Source: Idiomarina ramblicola | Lineage (GTDB): Bacteria; Pseudomonadota; Gammaproteobacteria; Enterobacterales; Alteromonadaceae | Assembly: GCF_003987255.1 (NCBI RefSeq) | Contig: NZ_PIQC01000001.1 | Location: 124,001 to 188,000 of the forward strand | Length of the DNA stretch: 64,000 bases | Reading direction: 5' to 3' | Shown: piece after piece, positions 1 to 10,738 of the stretch | Position numbering within the stretch: position 1 is the stretch's first letter | Layout: each line of letters begins with the position of its first letter | Made by a program: the position numbers and the translations under genes | Notes under the pieces: generated by a model | What the model was told of the DNA's origin: nothing | The model's input: only the letters and a program-made list of their open reading frames with translations | Databases searched by the model: none

Positions 1-3000
1 ACCGGGTACCCGTAATGACGATAACTACGTCGACACCGTTTTTCTTATAGAGATAGATCGCCAGACCAGTAAAAAAGAAATTAAAGCGTTAAAAAGTGAA
101 TTAGTTTCGGTCATGGAAGAAATCAGTCTTGCTGTGGAAGACTGGCAGCCGATGCGTAAACGTTTGCAGACGGTTTCAGAGCAACTGAATCACGATTATT
201 ATCCGGGCACCAAGAAAGAGAAGAAAGAAATACAGCAGTTTTTGCAATGGCTGGCCAACGATAACTTTACTTTAACTGGGTATCGTTCTTACGAGTTAAC
301 GCCGGTAAAAGGCGACTATGAGCTCAAACAGGTAAAAGATTCCAGCCTTGGCCTAATGAAGAATTCGGTTAGCGATAAAGGACGTTTAGTTTCGAGCCTA
401 CCAGAAGATGCCCGGGAAATTACTCACAACGATCGTTTATTGTTGTTAACTAAGACAAACTCCAAATCCCGAGTGCATCGTCCAGCTTATTCAGATTACA
501 TTGGCGTCAAACGTTTTGATGAAAACGGGGAAGTGGTAGGTGAGGACCGCTTTATCGGTTTGTACTCAGCTAATTTCTATAACAACAGTGCACGTGATAT
601 TCCCCTCGTTAGCGAAAAAATATCACGAGTCTTGGATATGTCAGGCTTTGCGCCTCAGTCTCACGCAGCCAAAGCATTGCTGAATATTTTAGAAACTTAC
701 CCTCGTGACGAAATTGTACAAGCAGAAGAAGACGACTTATTGACCGTCGGCCTCGGCGTTTTGCAAATGCAAGAGCGTGATATGACTCGGGCTTTTTTGC
801 GCCGTGATATTTTCGGCCGCTTTATGTCGTGCATGGTTTACGTGCCTAAAGAACGCTACAACACTTTATTACGCCAAAGAACTCAAAGTGTTTTGGCACG
901 CACGCTGAAAACTGAATATGACGTCGATTTTACCACTTATTTTTCAGAGTCCTCATTAGCGAGAACACATTACACCGTGCGTTTGAGCCAAGACCATCAG
1001 GATGTGAACGTGAATGAACTAGAACAGAATTTAATTGAAGCGGCCCGCACCTGGGAAGACAACTTTGAACGCATTTTGCAGTCAACTTTTGGCGAAGCAA
1101 ATGCGACACGCTTAAATAAAAGATATTCAATGGCTTTTCCGAGAGCCTACAAAGAAGACGTTCTCCCATCCGTTGCTATTTCTGATATTAAGCAGCTGGA
1201 ATCGTTAAATGACGAACATAAACTGGGGATGGTTTTATACCGTGCGCAGGAAGAAAAGGACGACAGCAAGCATCTGCACCTGAAGTTATTCCATAAGGAT
1301 GAACCTATTCATCTGTCAGATGTATTGCCTATGTTGGAAAACTTCGGGTTGCGTGTCATTGGGGAAAGCCCGTACCAGATAAAAGCCGCAGATGGCGATA
1401 TTTACTGGGTACTAGACTTCCACATGCTCCACACAGCAGGCTCGCTTAACCTGGAAGAGAGTCGTGAGACATTCCAGGAGGCTTTTGCCTTAGTCTGGAA
1501 CGGTAAGCTGGAAGACGATGGCTTTAACCGACTCGTACTTGGCGCTGGGATGAACGGTCGTCAGGCAACGATTTTGCGTATGCTGGCAAAATACATGCGC
1601 CAAATAGGCACAACCTTCAGCCAAAGTTACATAGAAAGTACGTTCAGCAAGTATCCATTATTAGCAAAACTGGTTGTAAAAATGTTTTACAGCAAGTTTG
1701 AGCCGGGTACGAAAGGTGCTGAGAAGAAAATCGAAGCGCTTCATACCCGCATTAACACCGAACTGGATAACGTTGCTAACCTTGACGATGACCGGATTAT
1801 TCGTCGTTACGTTGAACTGATTGATGCGGCATTACGCACCAACTTCTTCCAACAAGACGAACAAGGTAACGATAAACCTTATATTTCGGTTAAGTTCTTA
1901 CCTGAGTTAGTACCGGAAATGCCGTTACCTCTGCCTAAGTTCGAGATCTTTGTCTATTCTCCTCGAGTAGAGGGTGTGCATCTTCGGGGCGGAAAAGTCG
2001 CTCGTGGTGGCCTGCGCTGGTCTGATCGTCGAGAAGACTTCCGTACTGAAGTCCTGGGCTTGGTAAAAGCACAGCAAGTGAAGAACACCGTTATTGTACC
2101 TGTGGGTGCCAAAGGCGGCTTTATTTGCAAAGCATTACCAGAAGACCGTGAAGGTATGATGAGCGAAGGTAAAGAGTGCTACAAAACCTTTATCCGCGCG
2201 CTGCTGGATATTACCGATAACATTGTTGAAGGTGAGGTTGTCCCACCTAAAGATGTGGTTCGCCACGACGAAGATGACTCATATTTAGTGGTTGCTGCAG
2301 ATAAAGGTACCGCTACTTTCTCAGACATTGCCAACGGCATTTCAGCTGAGTACAACTTTTGGCTTGGTGATGCTTTCGCCTCAGGCGGTTCCGTTGGTTA
2401 TGACCATAAGAAAATGGGTATCACTGCGCGTGGCGCTTGGGAATCTGTAAAGCGCCACTTCCGTGAAATGGGCATTGATTGTCAAACCACTGCTTTTACT
2501 TGTGTCGCTGTAGGGGACATGGGCGGTGATGTTTTTGGGAATGGTATGCTGTTATCAAAACACACCCGCTTGCAGGCGGCATTTAACCATTTACACATTT
2601 TTATTGACCCTGAGCCGAACGCGGCGAAGTCATGGGAAGAACGCGATCGCTTGTTTAAAATGCCCCGTTCAAGCTGGGACGACTACAATCGCGACTTAAT
2701 TTCAAAAGGTGGTGGCATCTTCTCAAGAAGCGCTAAAGCTATTGAGTTAACGCCTGAAATTAAGAAAATGCTGGGCACCCAGAAGAAATCGATGACGCCT
2801 AACGAGCTGATAAAAGCCTGCTTAACGATGGAAGTTGATCTTATCTGGAACGGCGGTATCGGTACCTATGTTAAAGGTAAGGCTGAAACAGACAGTGATG
2901 TTGGCGATCGTGCTAACGATTCATTACGCGTAAATGGCCGAGATCTAAACGCTAAAATTATTGGTGAAGGCGGTAATTTAGGCTTTACTCAGTTAGGTCG

Positions 3001-4417
3001 TATTGAATTTGCCCAGAAGGGCGGGCGAGTCAACACAGATTTCGTCGACAACGTTGGCGGTGTCGACTGTTCGGATAATGAAGTTAATATCAAAATATTG
3101 CTCAATGGTTTGGTCAATAATGGCGATTTGACTAAGAAGCAACGCGATAAGCTGCTTTATGATATGACCGACGACGTTGCGAAAATTGTGCTTGATGACT
3201 GTAACAGACAAACGCAATCCATCTCAGTAACCGCATTGCGTGGCACAGACCAGGTTAAAGAATACCAGCGCTTCATTCATCATCTAGAGCGGGAACACGC
3301 ATTAAATCGTCAGCTTGAGTTTTTACCTGATGATGACGAACTGGTTGAGCGGCAGGCAGCTAACCAGGGTCTGACACGCCCAGAATTAGCCACTATAACG
3401 GCTTATGGAAAAATGGTCTTGAAAGAGCAGCTGATTACGGATGAAATTACGGAAGATCCGTATCACATGCGCGAATTATTTGACTCTTTCCCTCAAGCGT
3501 TGCGTGAAAGCTTTGCGGATAGCATGACATCACATCCGCTAAAAGGTCAGATTATCGCTACTAAGTTGGCTAATAATATCGTTAACGATATGGGGCCGAA
3601 CTTTGTCTTCCGTAAGCAAGAAGCTACCGGCGCATCGTATGCAGAAATAGCATCGGCTTATGTGGTCGCACGCGAATGCTTTAAAGTTGAAGAGCTATGG
3701 GAACAAATTGAAGCGTTGAATAACAAGGTTCCTGCAGAAGTTCAGAACGACGTGTTATTCCAGCTGCGGCGCATGGTTCGTCGGGCAACTCGGTGGTTCT
3801 TACGTCATCGCAACCCAGCGTTAAGTGGCGTGCAGGAACACCTGGATTTCTACATGGGTGCCTTCGATGACTTGCGTAAAAATAGCCTCAAATACATGAT
3901 TGAAGAGGAAGCCAAAGTCATTGAAGAAACCATTGAGAAATATAAAGAACACGGCTTCCCGGCTAATCTTGCTAAACAGGTTGCCAGCCTGAGTACGGTG
4001 TTCTCTGCTATGGACTTAGCAGAAGTTGCTAATGAAACAGGGCAATCGTTTAAGACGGTGGGAACCTTGTACTTCCGCTTAGGCGCAGAAATAAATCTGC
4101 ACTGGTTCTTAACTCAAATTAATAACCAACCTGTTGCAAATCACTGGCAGGCACTGGCACGAGCAGCCTTCCGGGAAGAGCTTGACTGGCAGCAGCGTTC
4201 GTTGACTCAGGTTGTTCTGCGTTCGACGCCGGATGTTAGCGACCCTGAGAAAATGATCAGCGAGTGGATAGAGCAAAACGAAGTGCTGTTATCTCGTTGG
4301 CAGCAAATGCTATCAGACTTCCGTACAACGAAGAGCCACGAGTTTGCTAAGTTCTCGGTTGCTTTGCGCGAGCTTATGCTGTTGAGCCACAACTGTGCAC
4401 CTAAAGTGATCAGTTAA
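1..4417 (+). CDS. gdhB: NAD-specific glutamate dehydrogenase, large type, 5'-truncated by window
   Basis: This is the large (about 180 kDa class) NAD-dependent glutamate dehydrogenase, which deaminates glutamate to 2-oxoglutarate in the cytoplasm. The reading frame is open from base 2 without a start codon, so the N-terminus lies outside the window. The family is about 1,600 residues long and about 1,470 are visible here. The catalytic core shows the motifs [12 protein letters not shown] and VGAKGGF, followed by a nucleotide-binding half with [13 protein letters not shown], and then the long helical C-terminal domain. The stop codon overlaps the pyrD start (TAATG), so the two are probably co-transcribed. 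The enzyme fits an organism that lives on amino acids. The family assignment is secure. The symbol is the usual one for this class. Confidence 0.95.
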   Translation, partial: PGTRNDDNYVDTVFLIEIDRQTSKKEIKALKSELVSVMEEISLAVEDWQPMRKRLQTVSEQLNHDYYPGTKKEKKEIQQFLQWLANDNFTLTGYRSYELTPVKGDYELKQVKDSSLGLMKNSVSDKGRLVSSLPEDAREITHNDRLLLLTKTNSKSRVHRPAYSDYIGVKRFDENGEVVGEDRFIGLYSANFYNNSARDIPLVSEKISRVLDMSGFAPQSHAAKALLNILETYPRDEIVQAEEDDLLTVGLGVLQMQERDMTRAFLRRDIFGRFMSCMVYVPKERYNTLLRQRTQSVLARTLKTEYDVDFTTYFSESSLARTHYTVRLSQDHQDVNVNELEQNLIEAARTWEDNFERILQSTFGEANATRLNKRYSMAFPRAYKEDVLPSVAISDIKQLESLNDEHKLGMVLYRAQEEKDDSKHLHLKLFHKDEPIHLSDVLPMLENFGLRVIGESPYQIKAADGDIYWVLDFHMLHTAGSLNLEESRETFQEAFALVWNGKLEDDGFNRLVLGAGMNGRQATILRMLAKYMRQIGTTFSQSYIESTFSKYPLLAKLVVKMFYSKFEPGTKGAEKKIEALHTRINTELDNVANLDDDRIIRRYVELIDAALRTNFFQQDEQGNDKPYISVKFLPELVPEMPLPLPKFEIFVYSPRVEGVHLRGGKVARGGLRWSDRREDFRTEVLGLVKAQQVKNTVIVPVGAKGGFICKALPEDREGMMSEGKECYKTFIRALLDITDNIVEGEVVPPKDVVRHDEDDSYLVVAADKGTATFSDIANGISAEYNFWLGDAFASGGSVGYDHKKMGITARGAWESVKRHFREMGIDCQTTAFTCVAVGDMGGDVFGNGMLLSKHTRLQAAFNHLHIFIDPEPNAAKSWEERDRLFKMPRSSWDDYNRDLISKGGGIFSRSAKAIELTPEIKKMLGTQKKSMTPNELIKACLTMEVDLIWNGGIGTYVKGKAETDSDVGDRANDSLRVNGRDLNAKIIGEGGNLGFTQLGRIEFAQKGGRVNTDFVDNVGGVDCSDNEVNIKILLNGLVNNGDLTKKQRDKLLYDMTDDVAKIVLDDCNRQTQSISVTALRGTDQVKEYQRFIHHLEREHALNRQLEFLPDDDELVERQAANQGLTRPELATITAYGKMVLKEQLITDEITEDPYHMRELFDSFPQALRESFADSMTSHPLKGQIIATKLANNIVNDMGPNFVFRKQEATGASYAEIASAYVVARECFKVEELWEQIEALNNKVPAEVQNDVLFQLRRMVRRATRWFLRHRNPALSGVQEHLDFYMGAFDDLRKNSLKYMIEEEAKVIEETIEKYKEHGFPANLAKQVASLSTVFSAMDLAEVANETGQSFKTVGTLYFRLGAEINLHWFLTQINNQPVANHWQALARAAFREELDWQQRSLTQVVLRSTPDVSDPEKMISEWIEQNEVLLSRWQQMLSDFRTTKSHEFAKFSVALRELMLLSHNCAPKVIS

Positions 4418-5421
4418 TGTACAAACTTATAAAGCCATTTTTGTTCCGTCAGGATCCTGAGAAAACGCACGAGTTAATGCTCGGGATCCTGAGTAAATGG
4501 CATCGCACACCGTTGTCGCTGTTCTGGAAACAAAACGTAGCTAGCAAACCGGTTCGGGTTATGGGAATTGATTTCCCTAACCCGGTCGGTTTAGCCGCGG
4601 GTCTTGATAAAAACGCCGAGTGTATCGACGCATTTTCTCAGATGGGCTTTGGCTTTATCGAAGTTGGTACAGTGACACCTGTAGCTCAGCCGGGTAATGA
4701 TAAACCGCGTTTATTCCGCCTGACCGAAGACGAAGCAATTATTAACCGCATGGGTTTTAATAACCATGGAGTTGATGAGCTTGTTAAGAATGTCAAAGCG
4801 TCTTCCTATGAAGGCGTTTTAGGCATTAATATTGGTAAAAATAAAAACACGCCGGAAGAGCAGGCCATTGATGACTATCTTGCGTGCCTGAGTAAGGTTT
4901 ATCCTTATGCAGACTACGTAACGATTAACATTTCATCTCCTAATACTCCGGGTTTAAGAAACCTTCAGCATGGCTCCAGTCTTGATGGCTTATTGTCCAG
5001 CCTTAAAACGGCTCAGCTCACTTTGGCAAAAGAGCATGATCGCTATGTGCCGCTGGTGGTTAAAATAGCTCCGGATCTTGAGGATCATGAAGTGGAAGTT
5101 ATGGCGCAATCATTATTAAAAAATGAAATGGACGGCGTAATAGCAACCAACACAACTTTGTCGCGTGACGGATTGCAAAGCAGTCAGGCGGGTGAAGCAG
5201 GGGGGCTAAGCGGTAAACCACTTCAGGATAAAAGTACTCGAGTGATAGAGCTGTTGTGTAAAGCTTTGCAAAGAAAAATACCGGTGATTGGCGTTGGTGG
5301 TATTGACTCAGTCGAGTCAGCAGAGGCCAAACTCAAGGCTGGAGCGAGCCTGGTGCAAGTTTACACTGGGTTTATCTATCAAGGCCCAGGGCTAATTCGC
5401 TCAATTGTTAATCACTTGTAA
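4417..5421 (+). CDS. pyrD: Dihydroorotate dehydrogenase (quinone), class 2
   Basis: PyrD oxidises dihydroorotate to orotate, the fourth step of pyrimidine synthesis, and passes electrons to membrane quinones. At 334 residues it has the class 2 length, with an N-terminal helical extension ([12 protein letters not shown]) for membrane docking. The FMN barrel shows [12 protein letters not shown], the catalytic-serine segment [11 protein letters not shown] and the phosphate-binding end [22 protein letters not shown] (given as VGGI...GASL). The start overlaps the stop of the preceding GDH gene by one base. The next gene is zapC, the same neighbour as in E. coli, which supports both assignments. 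Confidence 0.97.
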   Translation: MYKLIKPFLFRQDPEKTHELMLGILSKWHRTPLSLFWKQNVASKPVRVMGIDFPNPVGLAAGLDKNAECIDAFSQMGFGFIEVGTVTPVAQPGNDKPRLFRLTEDEAIINRMGFNNHGVDELVKNVKASSYEGVLGINIGKNKNTPEEQAIDDYLACLSKVYPYADYVTINISSPNTPGLRNLQHGSSLDGLLSSLKTAQLTLAKEHDRYVPLVVKIAPDLEDHEVEVMAQSLLKNEMDGVIATNTTLSRDGLQSSQAGEAGGLSGKPLQDKSTRVIELLCKALQRKIPVIGVGGIDSVESAEAKLKAGASLVQVYTGFIYQGPGLIRSIVNHL

Positions 5422-5485
5422 TGGTTAAGTGACTTTAGTATCTTATCGCAAAGCTTAAATTCTTCTAATAATAAAGGCTAACATC

Positions 5486-6040
5486 GTGGAATCGGAATCC
5501 CATTGGTTATGGTTATTCAATACAGAAAACGGCAAGCTTAGCGTTAAACTAAGTGATACCGACGTATTTGATACGCCTTACAAACCGAGTCAGCTAGTCA
5601 ATATTCACTTTAATGAACAAATGATGGATATTGAAGACGCGACAACTTTCCAAACCGTTAGTGAAACATTAGAGGCTTACCCTGCCGATAAAATGCCTTG
5701 CGCACCGCAAAATGCAGCTCTTAATGCAACTGCCTGGTGTCGCTTTGGTCGTCCTCAAATGCCGCAGAGTTGGCATTTTCAAAAGTCTGATATTAACGAA
5801 TGGCCGATAGAGCGGCGTTTATGCGAATTGAACTCAGGTTTTGATCAGGGACTGTTCTTAATTCTTGATACAGATGATGAATTTGCGACTTGCTTGCTGT
5901 TAAGTGAGGGCATGCAGCTTTCAGCGATTAAATCGCTACGTCAGTATCATGTCATTAAAGTCACCTTGAACCGCTTGTTACCGGCAACTGTTGATTTAGC
6001 TTTGTCGGCTCAGTCTAACTGGGGACAACAACTGGCGTAA
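5486..6040 (+). CDS. zapC: Cell division protein ZapC
   Basis: ZapC is a cytoplasmic FtsZ-ring-associated protein that promotes bundling of FtsZ filaments at midcell. The 184-residue length matches the family, and the position directly after pyrD and before rlmL matches the E. coli order. The sequence opens with a tryptophan-rich stretch (SHWLWLFNTENGKL) and has the RFGRPQMPQSWHF segment I associate with the family. Translation starts at GTG 5486; an AAGG sequence lies just upstream and no ATG offers a better start. There is no signal peptide or membrane segment. The assignment rests on family resemblance plus synteny. Confidence 0.88.
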   Translation: MESESHWLWLFNTENGKLSVKLSDTDVFDTPYKPSQLVNIHFNEQMMDIEDATTFQTVSETLEAYPADKMPCAPQNAALNATAWCRFGRPQMPQSWHFQKSDINEWPIERRLCELNSGFDQGLFLILDTDDEFATCLLLSEGMQLSAIKSLRQYHVIKVTLNRLLPATVDLALSAQSNWGQQLA

Positions 6041-6151
6041 TTACTTTAAGTTTAAAGCTTAAGATTTAAGTGTATTTCAGGCTTACTTGGGAATTTATTC
6101 AAAGAAAGAGTATTTAGCAGGAAGGTATTACTGAATTCTAATTCCGGACGT

Positions 6152-6228
<77 letters not shown>

Positions 6229-6245
6229 TCCGATTGAGAGCGCAT

Positions 6246-6272
6246 AGTATAGTCATAATTCGTGCCGCGCAA
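6246..6272 (-). promoter_or_regulatory. Candidate sigma-70 promoter of tRNA-fMet
   Basis: On the minus strand a TATACT -10 box (6246-6251) is preceded by TTGCGC (6267-6272) with a 15-base spacer, which is short. Transcription would start about 10 bases before the tRNA 5' end. The stretch between -10 and the tRNA is GC-rich (GCGCTC), as in stringently controlled stable-RNA promoters. The rest of the gap 6041-6431 shows nothing else beyond a weak TATAAT (6396-6401) ahead of rlmL. Confidence 0.5.
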
Positions 6273-6431
6273 GCTTTATTTAAACCAACCGCATAGTATT
6301 TATACAAATACGGTTTAACTGCTGTTTTATTAGTCATTCCTCTTTGTAATTCCCTTATTTCAGCTGGAATTACAGACAGCCACTGAGCTCTCCGTTATAA
6401 TTGTCTCCTTAATTTTTTAGGCGAAGTTTCT

Positions 6432-8546
6432 ATGTATCGTTTTTTTATTGCGTGCTCCAAAGGCCTTGAAGGGCTTTTGTTTGATGAGTTGCAAGAGTTC
6501 AATTTAAGTCATGTTAAGCAAACCCTTGCGGGCTGCTATATAGAGACTGATTTACAGCAAGCTTATACCGTGGCTATGTGGTCCAGGTTAGCAAGCCGTA
6601 TGCTATTACAACTGGGTGAAAAGGACGTTTCCAGCCTGGATGAGATTAAACTGGCATTGACTCAATTCTCGTGGAGCAAGGTTTTCGATGCGAACAGAAC
6701 CTTTGTGGTTGATTTTTCCGGCGGTAATGACGACATCCGCCATACCCAGTTTGGCGCACAGTTAGTAAAAGACTGTATTGTCGATAACTTTCGTAATAGC
6801 GGATTTGAACGCCCCAGTATCGATAAGCAGGACCCGGACATTCGTATTGCCGTGCGAGTCCATAAAGACAAGCTCACCTGGTCTTTAGACTTTACCGGTG
6901 ATGGCATGCACAAAAGGGGATATCGCTTGCAGCAGGGCGAAGCACCGCTGCGGGAGACCTTAGCTGCCGCCATATTAGTCCGCGCAGGCATCAAAAACGA
7001 ATTAGAAAAAGACAAGCCCGTTATTTTTGACCCATTTTGTGGCTCGGGTACCTTAGTCATTGAAGCTGCCATGATGGCAATGGACCACGCTCCAGGCTTG
7101 AGCCGGGCGCATTGGGGCTTCTTGTTTTGGCATGAACATTCGCCGCAATTATGGCACGACGTACTAGAGCAGGCAGAACAGCGTTTTAAGGAAGGGAAAA
7201 AGAACTTTAAAGGCCAATTGAAAGGCTCTGACAACAACCCGCACTTGGTGGCTAAAGCCAAAGATAACGCCAAACGTGTGTTATTAAATGACCTGGTAGA
7301 GTTTGAAGTTGCGGATGCGACAAGCTGTGAAGCACCGGCGGAAAGTGGCCTGTTAGTCTGTAACCCTCCCTACGGTGAACGTCTGGGTGAGGCCGTTGAA
7401 ACTTTGCTGTTGTATCGTCGTTTTGGCCGTCAATTAAAAGACACTTTCCATAATTGGCATATAGCCGTACTGGCAGGAGACGAGCAGCTACTGAAACGTC
7501 TGAAACTGCGTAGTCATAAGAAGTACCCACTGTTAAACGGCGCAATTCCGGTTAACCTGGCGCTTTACGACTTAACTAAAGAGCAACCTGACTTCGCAGA
7601 AAGTCAAGCTGATGACCTTGTCAATAGGATTAAAAAGAATTATGCGAAATTAAGTAAGTGGGCAGACAAGGAAGGACTGGATTGCTGGCGTGTTTATGAT
7701 GCCGACATTCCTGAGTACAACGCGGCTATCGATATTTACCAGGATTACGTGGTTGTACAGGAATATGCAGCGCCGAAGGACATTCCTGAAGGCGTTGCCA
7801 ATGACCGTTTGTGGTTCATGCTGGAATCCTTGAGTTCTGCCTTACCGGTATCAGAAGATAAAATCATTTTGAAACGCCGCCAGCGCCAAAGCGGTAAGCA
7901 GCAATACGAAAAACAATCGCAGGACAGCACGGTGTTAACGGTTAATGAATACGGCGCCAAGTTTGAGGTGAATTTAACCGATTACCTTGATACCGGCTTA
8001 TTTATGGACCACAGACTGGTGCGTAAAGAGTTACTGGATAAGTGTGAAGAATTGGATGTACTGAATTTATTCGCCTATACCTGTACGGCTTCGGTTCAGG
8101 CCGCCAGAGCCGGAGCCGCACGAGTGGTTTCTGTTGATATGTCGAAAACTTATCTGAAGTGGGGCGAGCGTAACTTTGCGTTAAACCGCTTACGAGGCGA
8201 CTACCAGTTTATTCAGGCTGACTGCTTTAGCTGGATGCGGGAACAACGTGGCAAACAACTGTTTGACGTTATTTTCCTTGATCCGCCCACCTTTAGCAAT
8301 TCCAAGCGGATGAGCGGAACCTTAGACATCCAGCGTGACCACGTTGGTTTGATAAAAACCGCGACGGGAATGTTGAAAGAGGATGGCGTGATTCTGTTCT
8401 CTAACAATAGAAAGAAATTCCGCATCGACACCGAAGGCCTGGATAAAGCCGGTCTTGAAGTGAATGATCAGACACAAGCCTCGATACCGGAGGACTTCAA
8501 ACGTCATAAAGGTATTCATCATTATTATATTATTTCACGGGCGTAG
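6432..8546 (+). CDS. rlmL: Fused 23S rRNA methyltransferase RlmKL (m2G2445 / m7G2069)
   Basis: This bifunctional enzyme methylates G2445 (RlmL half) and G2069 (RlmK half) of 23S rRNA during 50S assembly. The 704-residue length matches the fused E. coli protein. In order: a THUMP RNA-binding domain (about residues 45-155), the RlmL Rossmann domain with DPFCGSGT (near residue 200) and the N6/N2-methyltransferase motif NPPYGE (near 310), then the RlmK Rossmann domain with [10 protein letters not shown] and [10 protein letters not shown]. Both SAM-binding domains look intact. The stop is 3 bases before the next gene, so it heads a transcription unit with the glutaredoxin-like gene and uup. Confidence 0.96.
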   Translation: MYRFFIACSKGLEGLLFDELQEFNLSHVKQTLAGCYIETDLQQAYTVAMWSRLASRMLLQLGEKDVSSLDEIKLALTQFSWSKVFDANRTFVVDFSGGNDDIRHTQFGAQLVKDCIVDNFRNSGFERPSIDKQDPDIRIAVRVHKDKLTWSLDFTGDGMHKRGYRLQQGEAPLRETLAAAILVRAGIKNELEKDKPVIFDPFCGSGTLVIEAAMMAMDHAPGLSRAHWGFLFWHEHSPQLWHDVLEQAEQRFKEGKKNFKGQLKGSDNNPHLVAKAKDNAKRVLLNDLVEFEVADATSCEAPAESGLLVCNPPYGERLGEAVETLLLYRRFGRQLKDTFHNWHIAVLAGDEQLLKRLKLRSHKKYPLLNGAIPVNLALYDLTKEQPDFAESQADDLVNRIKKNYAKLSKWADKEGLDCWRVYDADIPEYNAAIDIYQDYVVVQEYAAPKDIPEGVANDRLWFMLESLSSALPVSEDKIILKRRQRQSGKQQYEKQSQDSTVLTVNEYGAKFEVNLTDYLDTGLFMDHRLVRKELLDKCEELDVLNLFAYTCTASVQAARAGAARVVSVDMSKTYLKWGERNFALNRLRGDYQFIQADCFSWMREQRGKQLFDVIFLDPPTFSNSKRMSGTLDIQRDHVGLIKTATGMLKEDGVILFSNNRKKFRIDTEGLDKAGLEVNDQTQASIPEDFKRHKGIHHYYIISRA

Positions 8547-8549
8547 TTA

Positions 8550-8789
8550 ATGTCAGACTTTTATTTGCTGATAAAGCCGAATTGCCCGCTCTGTACTCAG
8601 GCTATTCAGTTATTGCATTCGCTGTCACTGGATGAGCCGGTTGAACTTGGCGTGGTCGACATTGCCGAACAGCAGGAGCTGCAAGAAGAGTACGGCTGGT
8701 TGGTACCAGTCTTTATTCGGGGAAAAGACGACGCAGAATTGCGTTGGCCTTTCGATGCTAATCAATTGCTGGAGTTTGTAGAGCAATGA
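8550..8789 (+). CDS. Glutaredoxin-like thiol protein
   Basis: A 79-residue protein with a thioredoxin fold. The N-terminal strand leads into a CPLC redox motif (Cys12, Cys15) and a cis-proline strand follows (LVPVFIRG). It belongs to the small DUF836/glutaredoxin-like family often found beside uup in this order. The likely role is dithiol chemistry in the cytoplasm; the substrate is unknown. Its stop overlaps the uup start as ATGA, which implies translational coupling. No signal peptide is present. Confidence 0.85.
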   Translation: MSDFYLLIKPNCPLCTQAIQLLHSLSLDEPVELGVVDIAEQQELQEEYGWLVPVFIRGKDDAELRWPFDANQLLEFVEQ

Positions 8790-10732
8790 GTTTATTACGT
8801 GTACAAGATGCACACCTGGCCTTTGGCGCTGATGCCATTTTAGACGGTGTTGATTTTACCATTGAAGCCGGTGAACGAGTTTGTTTGGTTGGCCGTAACG
8901 GTGCCGGTAAATCCACCTTTTTAAAAGCAATAGATAACGAAGTGGTCTTAGATTCAGGCCAGATACAGTGGGTAGGCGACACTAAAGTGACCCGTTTGCC
9001 GCAGGACCCGCCTAAGCAGTCGGAACAAAGAGTTTTTGATTATGTTGCCGAGGCTCTCGCGGAGTCCGGTAAAGCGCTGGCCCGGTATCATGAACTGTCT
9101 GCCAGTCTTACTGATTCACCCAGCAGCGCAACGCTTGATGAAATGGACAAACTGCAGAATCAACTGGACGCTATTAACGGCTGGCAAGTCAATACGCGAA
9201 TAGAGCAGGTTTTGACTCAGTTGCAACTACCGGCGGATGAAACCATGGCCGCACTTTCGGGCGGTTGGCTGCGTCGCGTAGCGCTGGCTCGTGCCTTGGT
9301 GGTTGATCCGGACATTTTACTGTTAGATGAGCCGACCAACCACTTGGATATTGAAATGGTGCGTTGGCTGGAAGAGCAAATCGTTAACTTTTCCGGCGCC
9401 GTGTTATTTATCAGTCACGACCGGGCATTTATCCGCCGTTTGGCCACACGAATTATCGATTTAGACCGCGGGCATTTAACCAGTTATCCGGGCAGCTACG
9501 ATACTTACCTGCAGAAAAAGCAGGAAGCACTAGAAGTTGAAGCAAGCCACAACGCTGAGTTTGATAAAAAGCTGGCAGCTGAAGAGACCTGGATACGCCA
9601 GGGCGTTAAAGCGCGTCGTACTCGCAATGAAGGGCGGGTACGCGCTTTGCAGGATTTACGCAAGCAACGTCAGCAAAGACGAGAGCTTCAGGGTAAAGCG
9701 AACCTGTCAGTGAACGAGTCTTCTCGTTCCGGTAAAAAAGTGTTTGAAGGCGAAAATATGGCTTTACGCTTTGGCGAAAAGCCCATTATTAATGATCTTG
9801 ACCTGCTACTAATGCGCGGCGACAAAGTGGCGTTTGTGGGGCCTAACGGTTGTGGTAAGAGTACGCTGATTAAGGTTATTTTGGGTATGCAGGACGTCGA
9901 TAGCGGAAAGGTTCAGCTAGGCACGAATCTGGAAGTTGCTTACTTTGATCAACATCGATCGCAACTGGATCCTGAACAAACCGTGATGGATAACGTGGGT
10001 GACGGCAAGCAGGACATCGAGTTTCAAGGCCGCAGTCGCCATATTTTAAGTTATTTGCAGGACTTCCTGTTTTCACCGAAACAGTCGAGAACTCCCGTCC
10101 GGGCATTATCTGGCGGTGAGAGAAACAGGGCGCTACTAGCTAAAATACTGCTTAAGCCCAGTAATATTCTGGTACTGGATGAGCCGACTAATGACCTTGA
10201 TATTGAAACCTTAGAATTACTTGAACAAATAGTTGCGAATTATCAGGGTACGGTTTTGCTTGTCAGTCACGATAGGGAATTTGTCGATAACACAGCAACG
10301 AGCGTGCTGTACTTTGAAGGCGAGGGCGTTATTACTGAAGTGATAGGCGGTTTTACAGAACTAAACCACTATTTGGCCGCAAAAGCCGAAAATTCATTTC
10401 ATAACAACGGAACCAAAGCAGCAGCGAGAGAGTCTGACAGCAACAAAAGTTCGCAAAACAAGCAGAAAACGGCAGACAAAGGTTCAGACAAACCCAGGAA
10501 GAAGTTATCCTATAAGCTGCAACGTGAACTAGAACAGTTACCCAAAGTTATTGCTGAAAAAGAAGCTAAACTTGAAGAATTACAACAGTTAATGAATGAA
10601 CCGGGGTTCTTCGAACAGCCATTAGAAAAAACTGAACCAGTCATGAGTCAAATAGCCGAAATTGAAGGGCAGTTGATGCAGGATCTGGAGCGCTGGGAAG
10701 AACTGGAAAACTTATCAGAACAGAGTAGTTAG
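8786..10732 (+). CDS. uup: ABC-F family ATPase Uup
   Basis: Uup is a soluble ABC-F protein that acts on ribosomes and on branched DNA intermediates; it is not a transporter. The 648 residues hold two ATP-binding cassettes: Walker A GRNGAGKS (about 37-44) with signature LSGGWLRR, and Walker A GPNGCGKS (about 352-359) with signature LSGGERNR. Each cassette has a Walker B ending in DEPTN. A charged linker lies between them. The last 80 or so residues (after a Lys/Ser-rich segment) form the coiled-coil DNA-binding tail typical of Uup. It overlaps the upstream glutaredoxin-like gene by 4 bases. Confidence 0.95.
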   Translation: MSLLRVQDAHLAFGADAILDGVDFTIEAGERVCLVGRNGAGKSTFLKAIDNEVVLDSGQIQWVGDTKVTRLPQDPPKQSEQRVFDYVAEALAESGKALARYHELSASLTDSPSSATLDEMDKLQNQLDAINGWQVNTRIEQVLTQLQLPADETMAALSGGWLRRVALARALVVDPDILLLDEPTNHLDIEMVRWLEEQIVNFSGAVLFISHDRAFIRRLATRIIDLDRGHLTSYPGSYDTYLQKKQEALEVEASHNAEFDKKLAAEETWIRQGVKARRTRNEGRVRALQDLRKQRQQRRELQGKANLSVNESSRSGKKVFEGENMALRFGEKPIINDLDLLLMRGDKVAFVGPNGCGKSTLIKVILGMQDVDSGKVQLGTNLEVAYFDQHRSQLDPEQTVMDNVGDGKQDIEFQGRSRHILSYLQDFLFSPKQSRTPVRALSGGERNRALLAKILLKPSNILVLDEPTNDLDIETLELLEQIVANYQGTVLLVSHDREFVDNTATSVLYFEGEGVITEVIGGFTELNHYLAAKAENSFHNNGTKAAARESDSNKSSQNKQKTADKGSDKPRKKLSYKLQRELEQLPKVIAEKEAKLEELQQLMNEPGFFEQPLEKTEPVMSQIAEIEGQLMQDLERWEELENLSEQSS

Positions 10733-10738
10733 TTAATA

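Noticed and set aside
6662-7273. 203-codon open frame on the minus strand inside rlmL
   Set aside because: Fully antisense to a well supported gene, with low-complexity codon shadow composition and no recognisable domain.
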